Source: Verticillium longisporum (taxonomy: Eukaryota; Ascomycota; Sordariomycetes; Glomerellales; Plectosphaerellaceae). Taken from it: a stretch of 64,000 bases of DNA. Both the position numbers and the translations under genes were made by a program. Shown piece after piece: positions 10,242 through 22,406 of this stretch. Below the pieces are notes generated by a model. That model worked only from the letters and a program-made list of their open reading frames with translations. It made no database searches and had not been told where the DNA came from. The stretch covers positions 2,790,001 through 2,854,000 of the forward strand of contig JAETXT010000007.1 in NCBI GenBank assembly GCA_019188255.1. Direction: 5' to 3'. Numbering within the stretch: position 1 is the stretch's first letter; each line of letters opens with the position of its first letter.

Positions 10242-12568
10242 GCTTGCCGTGGGATCGCGATGAGATGAATCGAAAGAAGTATACTGTAAATCAAAATTGA
10301 TGAATCGGACCGGATGAAAAGAGCGACTGAGAGGTTGAAAAGAAGTGCGTGTAAACGAATGAAAGTGAAACCGACATGTCAAATCAAGGAGAGACTGGGT
10401 TGCCACAGAGGGAGACTGTGAGTAGGGAAGCGATGAGGATCTTCCTACTTATAGTTGACATTCAACGGTCTCTTCACAGGAGTCTCCTCTTGAGCAACAT
10501 ATTGCAGCCCATTTGCGTTACAGAGAGTCCTACTGCTTCTGCGATTCTGGGCAGTTCGTTGAACCTTGACCGGCAGTGTAAGATGAGCCAGACGAAATAC
10601 AGGGGTTTCTGAATCACTAGCATCAGCCCAATTCCCAAGTTCTCCGCCTCATGTGTTGTACGTAATAGAGTCTTTATTCGTTCAAAACTGTTCCAGTTCA
10701 CGATGCTGGACACACTGATTGGCTTGGTCGTAACAGAGAGGCCACGCCACTAAGCCAACATGGATTTAAAATTGCTAGAAACGGTTGCCAGACAAGTCTT
10801 GACAGTTTGGTACCCTGTGGTTCAAAAAACCCCGGCAGTAACAAAATAGGAAACCCGCAGTGTCGATGCTAGGAACCCCCCTAGTACCTTGCATTTACTA
10901 CTGCTTCCGAGGGAGCCCCTCCTGGCTCGGACTGTCACACGAACCCTATCATGAAGGTGAAGATTCCTGTAACGCGGCACTTAAAGTAACGTTCGGTCTG
11001 GAATCAGTAGGCGGGTGAGCGACGCTGGGATCCGCAGGCCTAGTCCACGTGAGATGACGGTAAAGGCTCTACAATCAGGTGATTTGAACATGCTTCGCTG
11101 GGACTAGTTGGATTAACCCCAGCTAGATCGATGGCTAAGCTTTGGAGCCGAGCTGGCTTCCATCGGTTGAGAAACATCTGCACTCAATCGTTCGACACGA
11201 TGAACGATTTGACACAGCTTCATTTCCCCCAGGATGATCTGGTGGAGCTCTGTTGACATTACGTTATGACGTGAAGCTAGCTAACAGGTTAGAATCAAGT
11301 ACTGACGTACCGAGCGAGCTAGGGCGCGCTTAGACTTAGTACTAAGCCATGTTTAAGTATTAGACATAATTCTTTTAGGCCTTAAAGTTGGTAGGGAACT
11401 CAGGATCAGTACTTAGAACGGGTATCCGATGAAGTCCAAAATGAAATAAAGAAAAAAAAGTTCACAGCTTTTATTGCAGTACCCTGGCAATTTTTGAGGG
11501 CGCCTGAGCCTTGTCTCAGGGTGCGTAGCTGCTGAACGGGTTTGCTGTCAAACTGAAGCGCCCACTACAACCTTCACCACGACTAACGCCCCAAAGACAC
11601 CCCTATTCAGAAGAGTATACAGGATCTTCTTGATGACGATGACCCATACACATGGTCCACGACGTGGGAGATGCTAGAGACGGTCTTCTGTAAGCGTCTA
11701 CCATATGATTCACCAGCTTTTGGGTGAAATCAGAGAACTCACGCCTCAGAGGCTCAGAGGCTCAGAGGTAATTTCAGGCTTAACCTGTGGACCGTCGCAA
11801 CGTATAGAGAAATATCGAAGACCGAAGACTGGCAACGTACTCTACATCCATCTTGACAGGGCATCTAATGAAGTTTCCTGAGTGTCAGGACTGTCCATCT
11901 CTCCAGAGGATGGGTTCTGTCTGGCCCTTGTCCCAGTCAGACCGAGAACAATCCAATCTCAAGCCTTAAGGCGTGCACGTAGGAACCCGACCACATCACG
12001 CAGAAACGCAATTTGTGGTCAAGGGGAAAAGCACCATGCGTTCGAGGTGTGCAATATTCAAGTCGTTTGCCAATAGAACTATTCATGGTGAGGGGACCAG
12101 CCTGTGAGGCAGCATAGGATCGACGAGCTGTAAGAATGTGGCACACTATTTTCCCTACTGCACATATCCTCGAGAAAGTCATTTCAAGATGGCAATACAA
12201 CACCAACTAGTGCGCACAGGTCTTGCGTTCAACTAGACAATACGGTGTTGGTGGGCCTTTCTGATTTGGCTCGATATCCTGAACACCTGCCGTCTATGCA
12301 GCATTACTATTCTGACGTACATGGAGGAATGTAGGCTCTCACAACGAAGCACTGCTTTGTGTTAGCTTGGGCGGCGATGTGACACGGAGGCGAGGCGGGA
12401 TAACTCAAGCAAGAAACAAACATAAGAAAAAAGTGCTCTCTTCAGGCCTGCTTAAGATGGCTCCCTAGCTCGGCACACCATCTATATCAGAGTAACATGC
12501 ACCGTATTCCCGCCATGACGCGGCTCAGAGAACCCAGCCAAAAGCGACAGAACCAGTCCCAGCCCTCA
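10242..12568. other. Gene-free region with RIP-like patch
   Basis: About 2.3 kb without a believable reading frame. The proximal 200 bp (10242-10440) are the leader and promoter of the deuterolysin. Around 11261-11420 the DNA is AT-richer and unusually full of TpA. At 11744-11768 an 8-9 bp unit (CTCAGAGG) is repeated three times. The rest shows nothing I recognise. Confidence 0.55.
11261..11420. repeat. Patch with repeat-induced point mutation (RIP) composition
   Basis: Counting 11281-11400 by eye gives about 16 TpA against 5 ApT, with few CpA and TpG relative to ApC and GpT. This is the usual RIP signature, so the patch may be the worn end of an old duplicated element. No open frame or terminal repeats remain. 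Confidence 0.45.
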
Positions 12569-13359
12569 TCACCAGTCACAACCCTCAGCCAGCAACGCCG
12601 CCAGCTTCTCGAGCCACTGCTGGTCGACCTCGTCGAAGCCGTCGAGCACAGTGCAGTCAATGTCGATAATGGCCACGACCTTGCCCCCCTGGGCAACAAT
12701 GGGCACGACAATCTCGCTCTTGCTGTCGCCGTCGCAGGCAATGTGACCCGGGAACGCGTCGACGTTCCGCACGAGCTGCGTCTCGGCCGTCGCCGCCGCG
12801 GCGCCGCACACGCCGCGCCCGAACCGGATCGTCTGACACGCCACCTTGCCCTGGAACGGGCCGAGGATGAGCTGGCCCGGTGCCAGCGGGTCCAGGACGT
12901 AGAAGCCCGCCCAGTTGACGGCGTTGCTCGGCGCAGCGAGGGAGTGCAGCGCGTGCCAGAGGAGGGAGGCCGCGTTGGAGAGGTTGCTAAAGAGAAAAGG
13001 AGGACGAGTCAGGACTGGGGCGGGGCCTTTTGGGGGACGACGGGACGGGTCGGGCCAAGGGTGTGTCCCTCACATAAAGGTCACAGAGAGAGAGAGTAGA
13101 TACTTACCAGACCTGTGATGATACGTCAGTTTGTCTGTCATCTTGGCACGAGGGGTGTTCAGCTGCTGCTGCTGCTTACCCAGTTTCGCTGTTCGTGGAA
13201 AAGACCTTCGGCGTGGAGGAGGACCTGCTCGTACGCTTCCACCTTGGTTACGCCCTTGGCGAAGTTGGAGGCATCGGCGTGGACCTGTCGTATTCAGCTT
13301 CCGCCACCAATCCGGTGCTCGCCGAGTGAAAACAGGGAAATAAAAGGGGGACGCACCAT
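12569..13359 (-). CDS. Free methionine-(R)-sulfoxide reductase (GAF domain)
   Basis: Reduces free methionine-R-sulfoxide in the cytosol as an oxidative damage repair step; ortholog of yeast YKL069W. Coding exons: 13357-13359 (just ATG), 13180-13284, 13108-13112 (five bases, GTCTG) and 12569-12986, giving 176 aa. The product reads M-VHADASNFAKG, then GLFHEQRNW-VC-NLSNAASLLWHAL, and ends LLAEGCDW. The family-invariant NWVCNLSNA appears only if the 5-nt exon is included; skipping it breaks the frame. The GAF core holds the cysteines of the family: KVACQ, GRGVCG and HIACDG. Donors GTGCGT, GTAAGC and GTAAGT and acceptors ACAG, ACAG and TTAG are all canonical. A start inside a different upstream exon cannot be excluded, but VHADAS directly after Met is what related fungal proteins show. 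Confidence 0.93.
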
Positions 13360-13876
13360 CTTGAGATATGACAAGCTATGGCAACCGCCTCGTTCTCGGT
13401 GAGCTTGTCTTGTCTCTTTTCAATTGGGCGAGTTTCCAATAGTGTGAGCGACACATTTTCGGCGTCCACACCGACCTGCCAAAGCAATTGCGCCATAAAA
13501 AAAAATTGAACCATCACGTCACGTAAGCGAGACCTCAAAGATGCGTCACACTCTGTTCTTCTCCATGACGTCCACTTTTGATCTTTCATCTGTCTGCATG
13601 AAATCCACCGCTCTCGAAAAAAAGGGTTTCTCACTCCCAATGCCGCAATGGAGATTTAATTATGGACACCACGAGCTCATGACACCTTTTTATTTATTTC
13701 TCTCTTGATACGTCGTTTCTGCTTGCTGACTGGCCGTGACACCTCAACCCCCTTTTTGATATCCTTGGCGCTCTGATCATGTGTCGCTTTTCCTTTTCAT
13801 TATAAAAAACGACCACTATATCGCTTCTATTGCGTCCCCCGGCCCCCGCTGCCCCGGCCCCCGCTGAAGAAGTCAT
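13360..13876. other. Short intergenic region, no gene seen
   Basis: These 517 bp between the spermidine synthase stop and the sulfoxide reductase start contain T-rich tracts (13681-13700) and presumably the reductase promoter and the SPE3 3' UTR. No coding sequence was seen. Confidence 0.5.
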
Positions 13877-15369
13877 TTATTGGAGGGCCTTCTTGGCAAA
13901 GTTGGGCAGGACAAAGGCAGCCTTGTGAATGTCGGCGTTGTAGTACTTGCAGAGCTTCTCCTCCTCCTCGGCGGACCACTTGCGCAGGGGCTCGCGGACG
14001 TTGCGGTTGGCGTCCTTGCAGCAGACCATGAAGCCGATCTGGCCGCTGGGGTAGGTGGGGATGGTGGTGTAGGCGTACTCGGCAACGGGGAAGATCTCGT
14101 TGCAGTCCTTGCGGAGCTTGGTGATCAGGGGCAGGTGCAGCCACTGGTTCTCGGCTGTTGGCACGTTAGCGAAAAGCTCCTATACCTGTGAGAAAGCATC
14201 AACAGATGCAGCCGGGGAGGGAGAGACTGGGGGTCCAAGGATCGTAAGGCAGCTGAGCGGGCCGGCTGTCATCCGACAAAGGTGAGGCAAAAAAGGCGAA
14301 GCAAGTAAGAGGGAGTACCTGGACAAATCTTAGATGACGTCGCCAGATATCACAGGATTTTTGGAAGAGGCTCCCAAAAGGCCCGGGGGTGGGTGTGAAC
14401 TTACAACCTTGGGTGGTGATGACGCCGCCATCGCGCAGAGCGTCGTGGAGCAGCTGGAAGTAGGGCTTCTGGAAGAGCATCTCGGCAGGGCCCTCGGGGT
14501 CGGACGAGTCGGTGATGATGACGTCGAACGAGTTCTTGTAGTCGTCAAGGAACTTGAAGCCGTCACCGACGTGGGTCTTGGACTTGGGATGGTCAAAGCC
14601 AACAGACATGCCGGGCAGGTACTGCTTCGAGAGGCGGATGACAGCCTCGTCAATGTCGCAGAGGATGGCCTCCTCGACGCACTCGTGCTTGACAACCTCA
14701 CGGAGCACGCCGCCGTCGCCGCCGCCGATGACGAGGACGCGCTTGGGGTTGGGGTGAGAGTTCATGGCGAGGTGGGTGATCATCTCCTGGTACGAGAACT
14801 CGTCGCGCTCGGTGGCCTGAATGACGTTGTCGAGGACGAGGACCATGCCGTAGTCGGTCGACTCGAAGATGAGCACATCCTGGTACTTGCTCTTCTCGTG
14901 GTGAACGACCTTCTTGACCTTGAGAGTCATGGCCTGGCCGGGCCACATGTTGGAGATCTCACGGAACCATCCATCTGATGCTAGTCAGCCTCTGTGCGTT
15001 GCGATGGTGTTATCTTGTGGTGCTCGGGTTGGATGAGTGGGAAGGGATCGGTTGAGGATTGGTTGTAGGTGAAGTGTGAAGTGGGGGTGGTGCTTCACGG
15101 ATGGCGGGGTAAAAATATCAAGACATTCTGCCCCTCATTCGTATCGAGCTCTGTGAGAGACCCAGGCAGGTGCTCCCCTCCCCCCTCCCCCCGTGGCATT
15201 GCAATCCCGGAGCCAGTCTGGTTGCGTCTGAGCATCCGATGGCGCGCCGTGCGATTTTCAAAGAGCAGGAAGTGACAAGTGACGCGATTGAAGACCTCGT
15301 CATGAAAGATCAAAGGATGCGGATGGGGTCCAACCAACCTTGGATAGTGGGATGGGCGATTTCGCTCAT
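13877..15369 (-). CDS. SPE3: Spermidine synthase
   Basis: Transfers aminopropyl from decarboxylated S-adenosylmethionine to putrescine, making spermidine, in the cytosol. Exons 15339-15369, 14408-14974 and 13877-14154 give 291 aa, the standard fungal length. The protein starts [18 protein letters not shown]. It carries the Rossmann-type motif [18 protein letters not shown], the acidic DIDEAVI, and the catalytic-loop stretch [15 protein letters not shown]. The final exon starts in [11 protein letters not shown] and ends NFAKKALQ. The second intron (14155-14407, 253 bp; branch GCTAACG) is longer than most here. Joining CAAG to CCGAG restores TTQAENQW, so no further exon is needed. Intact. Confidence 0.95.
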
Positions 15370-16084
15370 GGTTGCGACGTGTCTGCAAAAGCTGGGAAGG
15401 CGTGGGTGCAAATTTGTGGTAAGGCGGGGGTGCCAAAGGATGGAGTTGCGCAAGAAGAGATGACGGAACGCCAGTGTCTTGTGGTGTTGATTTTTGTTGA
15501 AGTTCGGGTATCAACAGTGCAATGTCGTCACTCGTGAACGGAAAAAGTAGGCCAGGGTGCGGTCAGCGAGGTTTATAAACGCTGGAGAAAATTTTTCTGG
15601 ATCCAACCCAACCCAACCCACGACCACGACCACGGGCTGCTGGCGGTCAGAACCTGCTCTGAGCGACTCGATACCAACAAGCCAGAACCCACTCGCTCGC
15701 TGCTCAATCTCTAGCTATTCGTGTCTGCTGGGCCTTGTTTTGGGCATCACTGCCTGCCTGTCACCCAGATCAGCGATCCGTCGCAAAGGGCCAAAAGATA
15801 GGCCATGGTCCAAATTGGCAATTTTTCGAGACCATTGCATCCCCTTTAACTTACAAAGGACTGCATGACCAACAAGATGGCAGCAGTGGTAACGCGCGCC
15901 AGCTTGGCCGACTGACTGATGGACAGAACCCATCAGACCCCCATCAGACCCCCCCGCAGCCGGACCAGACGCCAGCCATCTGTCGGACACAAAAGGCAGC
16001 CAAGCGTATGGACCAGAAGGCGGCCAAGGGTATGGACGACAGGGGGCGGCTCACGCCCAGCGGGTGGAGCTTGACGGCTCACAG

Positions 16085-16130
<46 letters not shown>

Positions 16131-16156
16131 GAGAGAGAGAGACAGAGAGAGACAGG
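16085..16156. repeat. Compound (GT)n-(GA)n microsatellite
   Basis: A run of about ten GT units passes directly into GA units interrupted by CA steps. It is simple-sequence DNA in a non-coding region. Confidence 0.9.
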
Positions 16157-18091
16157 AGCAATGCCAAACGAGAACTGCATCGAATGGGGGCAATGGGCCT
16201 GCGAACAAGCATACGCAATGCACAACACTCGGCATTGCTTCTTGCCATCAAATGCACCAGCCTTCTGATCTTCCTTTCTGATCTTCCTCAGTCGAGCTCG
16301 AGTGCCCGACGGTTGCATCCTCAGATCTGGGTCCTGTTGCCAAAGTGGGAAACCTTCAGTCGTGACACTGGCAAGACATGTTGTCTGGTTGCGGTCAGGC
16401 TCCTGAGAGGGGGGGGGCTTTGGGGCTCAAGAGCGTTCCGACACGCGATGACACCTTGAGAAGATTCAAAGCCGCAGATCCAATTTCCCCTGCATCTTGA
16501 CCATAACGCCCATATTGGTCTTCATGGCGACCTTGCCCTGGTCATTCTGCTCATCCGTCTCTGTATCGTCGCAGTTGTCTATTTCGCTTGACTTCTCTGT
16601 GGCGTCCTCATGGCTTTCTCAGCTGGGCGTCTTGCGGTCTGTGGAAAAGAAGAAAAAAAGCAAAACTTCTTGGCAACCTGCCGGTGTCTGCCCACCCATG
16701 CCGAATCGATGATCATGTGGAAAGGTTCCCCGTTACCAGTCGTCCACGCTAACACGACAGGCTTCCCACCGATGAAACACCTGGCGGGTCGTCTGGCCAC
16801 AAGCGTCTTTCACTGGGGGCAAGCCCGGCAGTTCAGGGAAGTTCCCTACTCATCTAACAGACGTTGTGCGGCGGTTTACCAACTATCGCATCTGCTGGCT
16901 TTGCTGGTCTGGGTCTCGATCATATCAGGCAAGGGGAGTGCGGCTTTAGACCCTCCAAAAAAGCACAGCCCCTACAGCCATGCTGAGATACATGGTATGA
17001 CTGTTGCTTCGATCGAGCACAGCATTGGACGGAAGTCAGTGCTCAGACGTCTCCCCCCCCCCTTCTCAAGAACCCAAAAGTGTACCCTGCATTGTGACAT
17101 GATCAGAGGACGGGATGAGATGCCGGCCGTGTACATGGTCGATGCTGTCCCACACACGAGCCTGTGAGCTTGTGAGCCTGAAGGCCCCTTCAGTTTGCCT
17201 TTGCCGCATCCCTGCTCGCCATGCGCCGCGCGCCCAAGGAGGGTTGTGGTCGTGCTTGGCCTCCCTCCCCTTTCCCATATCATCCAACAAAAAACGGGAG
17301 CATATCCACTTTACCGGATCCGACGGCGACGGTGCATTGGTTGCCTTTCATGATGTGGTGTCGAAACGTCGAGATAGGTACGCTAGGACAGTCCATTGCG
17401 CGTCTCGAGGCCGCGGGGTCGGGGATAGGCACGAACGGACTTTTGACGGGGAAACCATAATGATCATGCCAGAAAGCAACATGAGACCAGCTGGTCCTCC
17501 TCTAGGTAAGGTAGGATCATCCAACAGTCCAGATCGTAGGAGGTGCGTAATGTACACCTGCGGAACCCTGGCAGGCCTTCCGCCATGTGCGCCCACATGC
17601 GCGCCTCCTCGACCTAGTGCTTGTGCTAGGTTCCATTCGTAGGTACTTGGTACTTGTACATGACATGGTACAGTAGGTTGGTCGGGCATGTTCGCGGCTG
17701 GGGGGGTGGGTAGTGAAGACCATTGGGAGGATTGAACTCTGAACGCAAATACTGGAACAAGCCCGCTAGGAGTTCGGACTTGAGGGCTTTGGGTTCACAT
17801 GGCAGTGGTTTACACTCGAGACAGGACAAGGACAGCGCGACGGAGAAACGTCAGGGCGCGTGCGCCGACACCAGTACCAAGAACGTGCTAGAGACGGCCC
17901 TACTTCAGGGTGAGCAAGAACTTGTCTCGGACTTGAGAGGCAAATGGGCAAGAAAGACGGGTGGCCAACAGCGACTGCCCCTGTCGAGGGGCCATGCGAG
18001 CCCGTCCGGTGGGTTGAGATTCTTCAGCGGGTACTTCCCACTGTTTCTGCCTTCCCATGTGCCCCGAAGTACCTACCTTACCTGCCCTGCC

Positions 18092-18229
<138 letters not shown>

Positions 18230-19041
18230 GGCCTGGTTCCTGCGTCTCCGTCTCCACTTTCCCACGCCGAGGTGGTACCTGACGGCTTGTCTTCCGGGTT
18301 GCTTTCCCACTGCTTCCGGCGAGCGACAGTGTGTGAGAGTGTGAGTGTGGAGGAGAGAAGCTGCCAATTCCCCAAATCGCGCTCACTGGTACTGTACCTG
18401 TACTCCTGGCCGGCCGCCGGCCGCACTCGTGCTTGGTTGCTTGGGATTTGTCCCCAAATCCCCAAGCCCACCACCACCACCACCACCTCCACCACCGTGC
18501 TCTTTCGCCCGCCTCTGGCTCCTTCTCTTCTTTCCTGCCAGCCGTCCTCGATTGTTCTTTCCCCCCCCTTTCCCACGCAGCATCTTCGACGATATTGTCG
18601 GCCCGCCTTCCAACCCTCCGCAACGCTCATTGATTGCATCGCCCATACGATCCATCATCCTCCCTTGTGCACCATACGAACCCTCTCGGGCTTGTCAGGC
18701 TATTTAGATACCGGCATCTCATCCCCGTCCGTCACAACCCTAGGTCTTCGCGCCAATCGCCTGCTGCAGTCGACTACAAAGCTTCTCTCCCCTCGTCTTG
18801 ACACGCCTGCTTCTACTGCCTGTGCAAGAAGCCAAGCACAATCGAGCCACCAATAACCACACCTTGGACGCCGTGTCGACGCTTTGTCGAGTCGGTTTGA
18901 CGTCCCCACCCCTTCTGACTGGCTTCGAGCCTACATCACATTCGAATCTTTCGTCTCCACCTGGGCGCACCCTCGACTGGAGCCGTCGACTGAACTCACC
19001 CTGCCAGCTATCACGCCTACCCTCGAGGTAGATCTGACAAG

Positions 19042-20355
19042 ATGTGTTTCGGGAGTAGAGAGAAGGACAACAGCGGTGCAGCGCGCACAAGGGAGATCGA
19101 CCGTGTTATTCGGCAAGACGAGAAGCGCATGGCGAAGGAAGTCAAGCTGCTCCTTCTTGGTACGTCGAGCCTATTCTCGTTCAACGAGGGTCGCGGAGCG
19201 CCGCCACAACCACATGCGCTAACCACCGAGGTCTCACGTAGGTGCTGGAGAGTCTGGCAAATCGACCGTGCTGAAGCAGATGAAGTTGATCTACGCGCAA
19301 GGCTTCAGTAAGAATGAGAAGCTCGAGTGGAAGCCCGTCGTTTTCAACAATGTTGTCCAGTCTTTCCGTCTGATCTTTGAGGCGATGAAGGAGATTGACG
19401 TCAGCTTCGAGAACCCCGAGAATGAGGTACGATGAGCGTGTCGGAACGTCTGCCAACCCAGGACAATGACTGACCCGGTGCGCGCAGAAACACATGGAGC
19501 TCATGTTGGTAGACAACGAGATCAACGCGTCGGACCCTCTCCCCTAGAGTATCTTGCCCCCATCAAGTCCCTCTGGGTCGATAAGGGTGTCAAGCAAGCC
19601 ATCGAAAAGGGCAACGAGTTTGCGCTGCATGACAACTTGGCCTAGTATGTCCAGTCTTCTGTTCTTGGTGTAGACATCCTCCTGACTTGGTGTGGTAGCT
19701 TCTGCGACGATGTGGACAGACTCTGGAGCGAAACCTACATCCCGACAGACCAAGATCTGCTCCGATCGCGACTCCGTACGACCGGCATTACCGAGACTGT
19801 CTTCGACCTAGGGCAATTGACATATCGCATGTTTGACGTTGGAGGCCAGCGATCAGAGCGGAAGAAGTGGATCCACTGCTTTGAGAACGTCAACTGCCTC
19901 CTGTTCCTGGTGGCCATCAGTGGCTACGACCAGTGTCTTGTTGAGGATCGAGACGGAGTAAGTATTGCTTGCGGGCGTACAACAAGGGCAATCACTAACG
20001 TCGGCCGCAGAACCAGATGAACGAAGCACTCATGCTGTGGGAGTCGATCGCCAACTCGCACTGGTTCACAAAGTCGGCACTGATTCTGTTCCTCAACAAG
20101 ATGGACCTGTTCAAGGAGAAGCTTGCGCGAAGCCCCATCACAGCCCACGGCTTCACAGACTACCACGGTCCTGCCGACGACTGGAAGTCGGCTAGCAAGT
20201 ACTTCCTCGACAAGTTCCGCGCCCTCAACCGGAACATGGAAAAGGAGATTTACGGACACCTGACGAATGCAACGGACACGAACTTGCTCAAGATCACGAT
20301 GGGCTCCGTCCAGGACATGATCATTCAGCGAAACCTGAAGCAGCTGATACTATGA
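19042..20355 (+). CDS. gna-2: Heterotrimeric G-protein alpha subunit, group II (GNA-2 type)
   Basis: GTPase that relays receptor signals at the plasma membrane. Exons 19042-19159, 19242-19426, 19488-19644, 19699-19957 and 20011-20355 encode a Gα of 354 aa if one base is added. MCFGS at the start and NLKQLIL at the end match fungal group II rather than the GNA-1 or GNA-3 types. Guanine-binding motifs are all present: P-loop GAGESGKST (residues 40-48), RLRTTGI with the switch I Arg, [13 protein letters not shown] and TNATDT (commonly TCATDT). There is no MGxxxS myristoylation signal, but Cys2 could be palmitoylated. In exon 3 a stop (TAG, 19545-19547) directly follows a run of four C (19541-19544). 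One extra base gives [15 protein letters not shown] and restores everything downstream. A 39-bp intron there would not restore the frame. I read this as a sequence error, less likely a disabled gene. Confidence 0.93.
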
Positions 20356-21110
20356 GGCAGATTCGCGTACGATCAGCGCGCGCTGCATCTTCAGCCAGGA
20401 CAGACGCCTCAGGCCTCCGCCCCGATGGCACTCTGGTGGGGCGTCGCGGGGTCCAGCTGCCGAAACCACGCTGCGTGCGTGGCTCTTTCGGGCCTAGGCA
20501 AACTGAGACATGGCGGTGCCAACAACGCGTGGTAAACTCAATGTCTCGGCAGGCGAGCTCATGGGGCCATCGGCCTGCAATCATGGCAGCATGTACGTTC
20601 GTTCGCTTCTTATGTGTATCCTAGCCCAGATGGCCGCCATACCCGAGAAAAGTTGAACGTCGGGTGGTAGATGGGGTGGCGCAGCTTTTCGGAGGGCTCG
20701 GCAAACGAATTGGTTGCGAGAGATGCACGAGGCGTTTTGCATTGGCCAGGGCGGCCACGGGTATTTTGATCGGAGGAAAACAACGAGCCCTCTGGTATAC
20801 GAAAAGGAGAGGAGATGACGAGGGGTACCGGAGCTCGACAGGGTGCAATCTTTTACCTCGAACCGGGAAGGATTGAGTTTGATTCTGCGTATGCAGCGAT
20901 TTGATACCTCACACACTTGGCTTGTTCAGCTATGCCTTTTTTTTTTCTTTTTTCTAATTTGAAGAGCAAGAGACGGGGAATGAAGATGTTACTGGGGATG
21001 ATTTTGTCTTTGGATGAGAAGGGAAGGACGACGGGACGATGACGTGGTACCTGGGCATCCTAAGGTGAACAGTTTTTGCTTTCTTTGTTCTCTTCCCCCC
21101 CTCCCTTCCT

Positions 21111-21125
21111 CCCTCCCTCTCTCTT

Positions 21126-21182
<57 letters not shown>
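21111..21182. repeat. (CT)n microsatellite
   Basis: About 70 bp of nearly pure CT, preceded by CCTCCCT steps. Simple-sequence DNA downstream of gna-2. Confidence 0.9.
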
Positions 21183-21185
<3 letters not shown>

Positions 21186-21930
21186 TTTTTATACCCGTCA
21201 CTGCTTCATCGTCCCATATTTTCCGCTCCTTTATTTTTTAAGCTGCAATGGTGCAGCGGGAGAGTGTGGCTTGGTTCTCAGGCGGATAGGTAGATAGAGG
21301 TAAGGAGCACATGGTCTAGGCGGTACGATGCAGCCAATGTGGTGGTGGTGCGTGCTCTTGATCCGTGCTGGTGCCGCCCGTTGCCGTCCCAAAGATGGGC
21401 GTCTACAGGGTTCAGCGCGGAAGGTTTTACGATGTAAGGGTATAGACTCTGGTGGTCTGACAATTGGCGGCGGCAGAGGCGGGTAGGGTGACATGTGTAC
21501 ATGGATGAGGGGGGTTTCAGCCAATGTCGCCATGCCGCCATCAGCCGCCATTTTGCCTTTGCTGACTCGAGTCATTCGGTCGCCTGCTCCACGTGTATAT
21601 TCGTATGTAAAGGGGTAGGATGGCCGATCATGCGATGTTATCTCCGAGACTTCTTTTCTTGTCCTGGTGGGGGTCAATTGGGTCAAATCCATGGCGAAAA
21701 AAGACGGAGAGGCAAACCCGTCATTTCAAGACGGGCTCGTGTGTCACCCAAACACAAGAATGGGCACGAGGCTGGGCCCCACGCCGGCGGAACCACCCAC
21801 TGACGCGCGGGGCGCAGGAGACGGGATCTGGCATTGTGGCTGCGGCGATCGCGCGGGTCGGGAAGGGAAGGGAAGGGAAGGGGAAGGGAAAGGGAGGAAA
21901 CCGAAGATCTGCCGCTGCGGGGACGCGTTT

Positions 21931-21951
21931 CGGGGAGGGGAGGGGAGGGGG
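21931..21951 (+). repeat. G-quadruplex-forming G tract
   Basis: Four runs of four or more G separated by single A bases, about 460 bp upstream of the GH3 start codon. A looser (GGGAA)n stretch sits 60 bp before it. The spacing fits the standard quadruplex pattern; folding is inferred. Confidence 0.6.
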
Positions 21952-22406
21952 ATTTTCGTAGATTCCCGCGTCCCGGTGAGCTGCCTGTCAAGCTGTGTCT
22001 CGGTGAGCCACAGGCCGCTGGGTTCGGTCATCTTAGGTAAGCACTACCGTCTTATTGCTTGAGCAACGGGCCGGTGCAACCCGAGTCAACAAACGACGTC
22101 AGCTTGATCCCAGGACCAGCTGCATCATGAGTTGACTTCATCACACCATATACCGTTGAGCTTGATGGTATTTTTTTTGCTTTGAATTCCCAGAGAACCT
22201 GTTTTTATTCTGCAGTTGGGTCCTGTGCTTCTTCGTACATTCTCATGTCCACCATCTGGTCCGTCTGGCCTGCTGATGACCTACCGAATCCCCCACACTG
22301 AGCCTCACTTTACATTCCTCGATATCAGAGCCGTCCCACTCACATCACACCACCTCTCCTGTCAGAGCACACCGTGACACATTCAGGTGCACGGGAATTC
22401 GCAGAC

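Larger units (their letters stand above)
20356..22406. other. Intergenic region, gna-2 3' side and GH3 promoter
   Basis: About 2.05 kb without a gene. It contains T-runs near 20938-20955, the CT tract at 21111-21182, G-rich tracts at 21850-21951 and the promoter of the beta-glucosidase. Confidence 0.55.

Noticed and set aside
19509..19547. A 39-bp intron (GTAGAC ... CCTAG) that would remove the gna-2 stop
   Set aside because: It deletes conserved residues and leaves the downstream frame wrong; a one-base deletion explains the sequence better.
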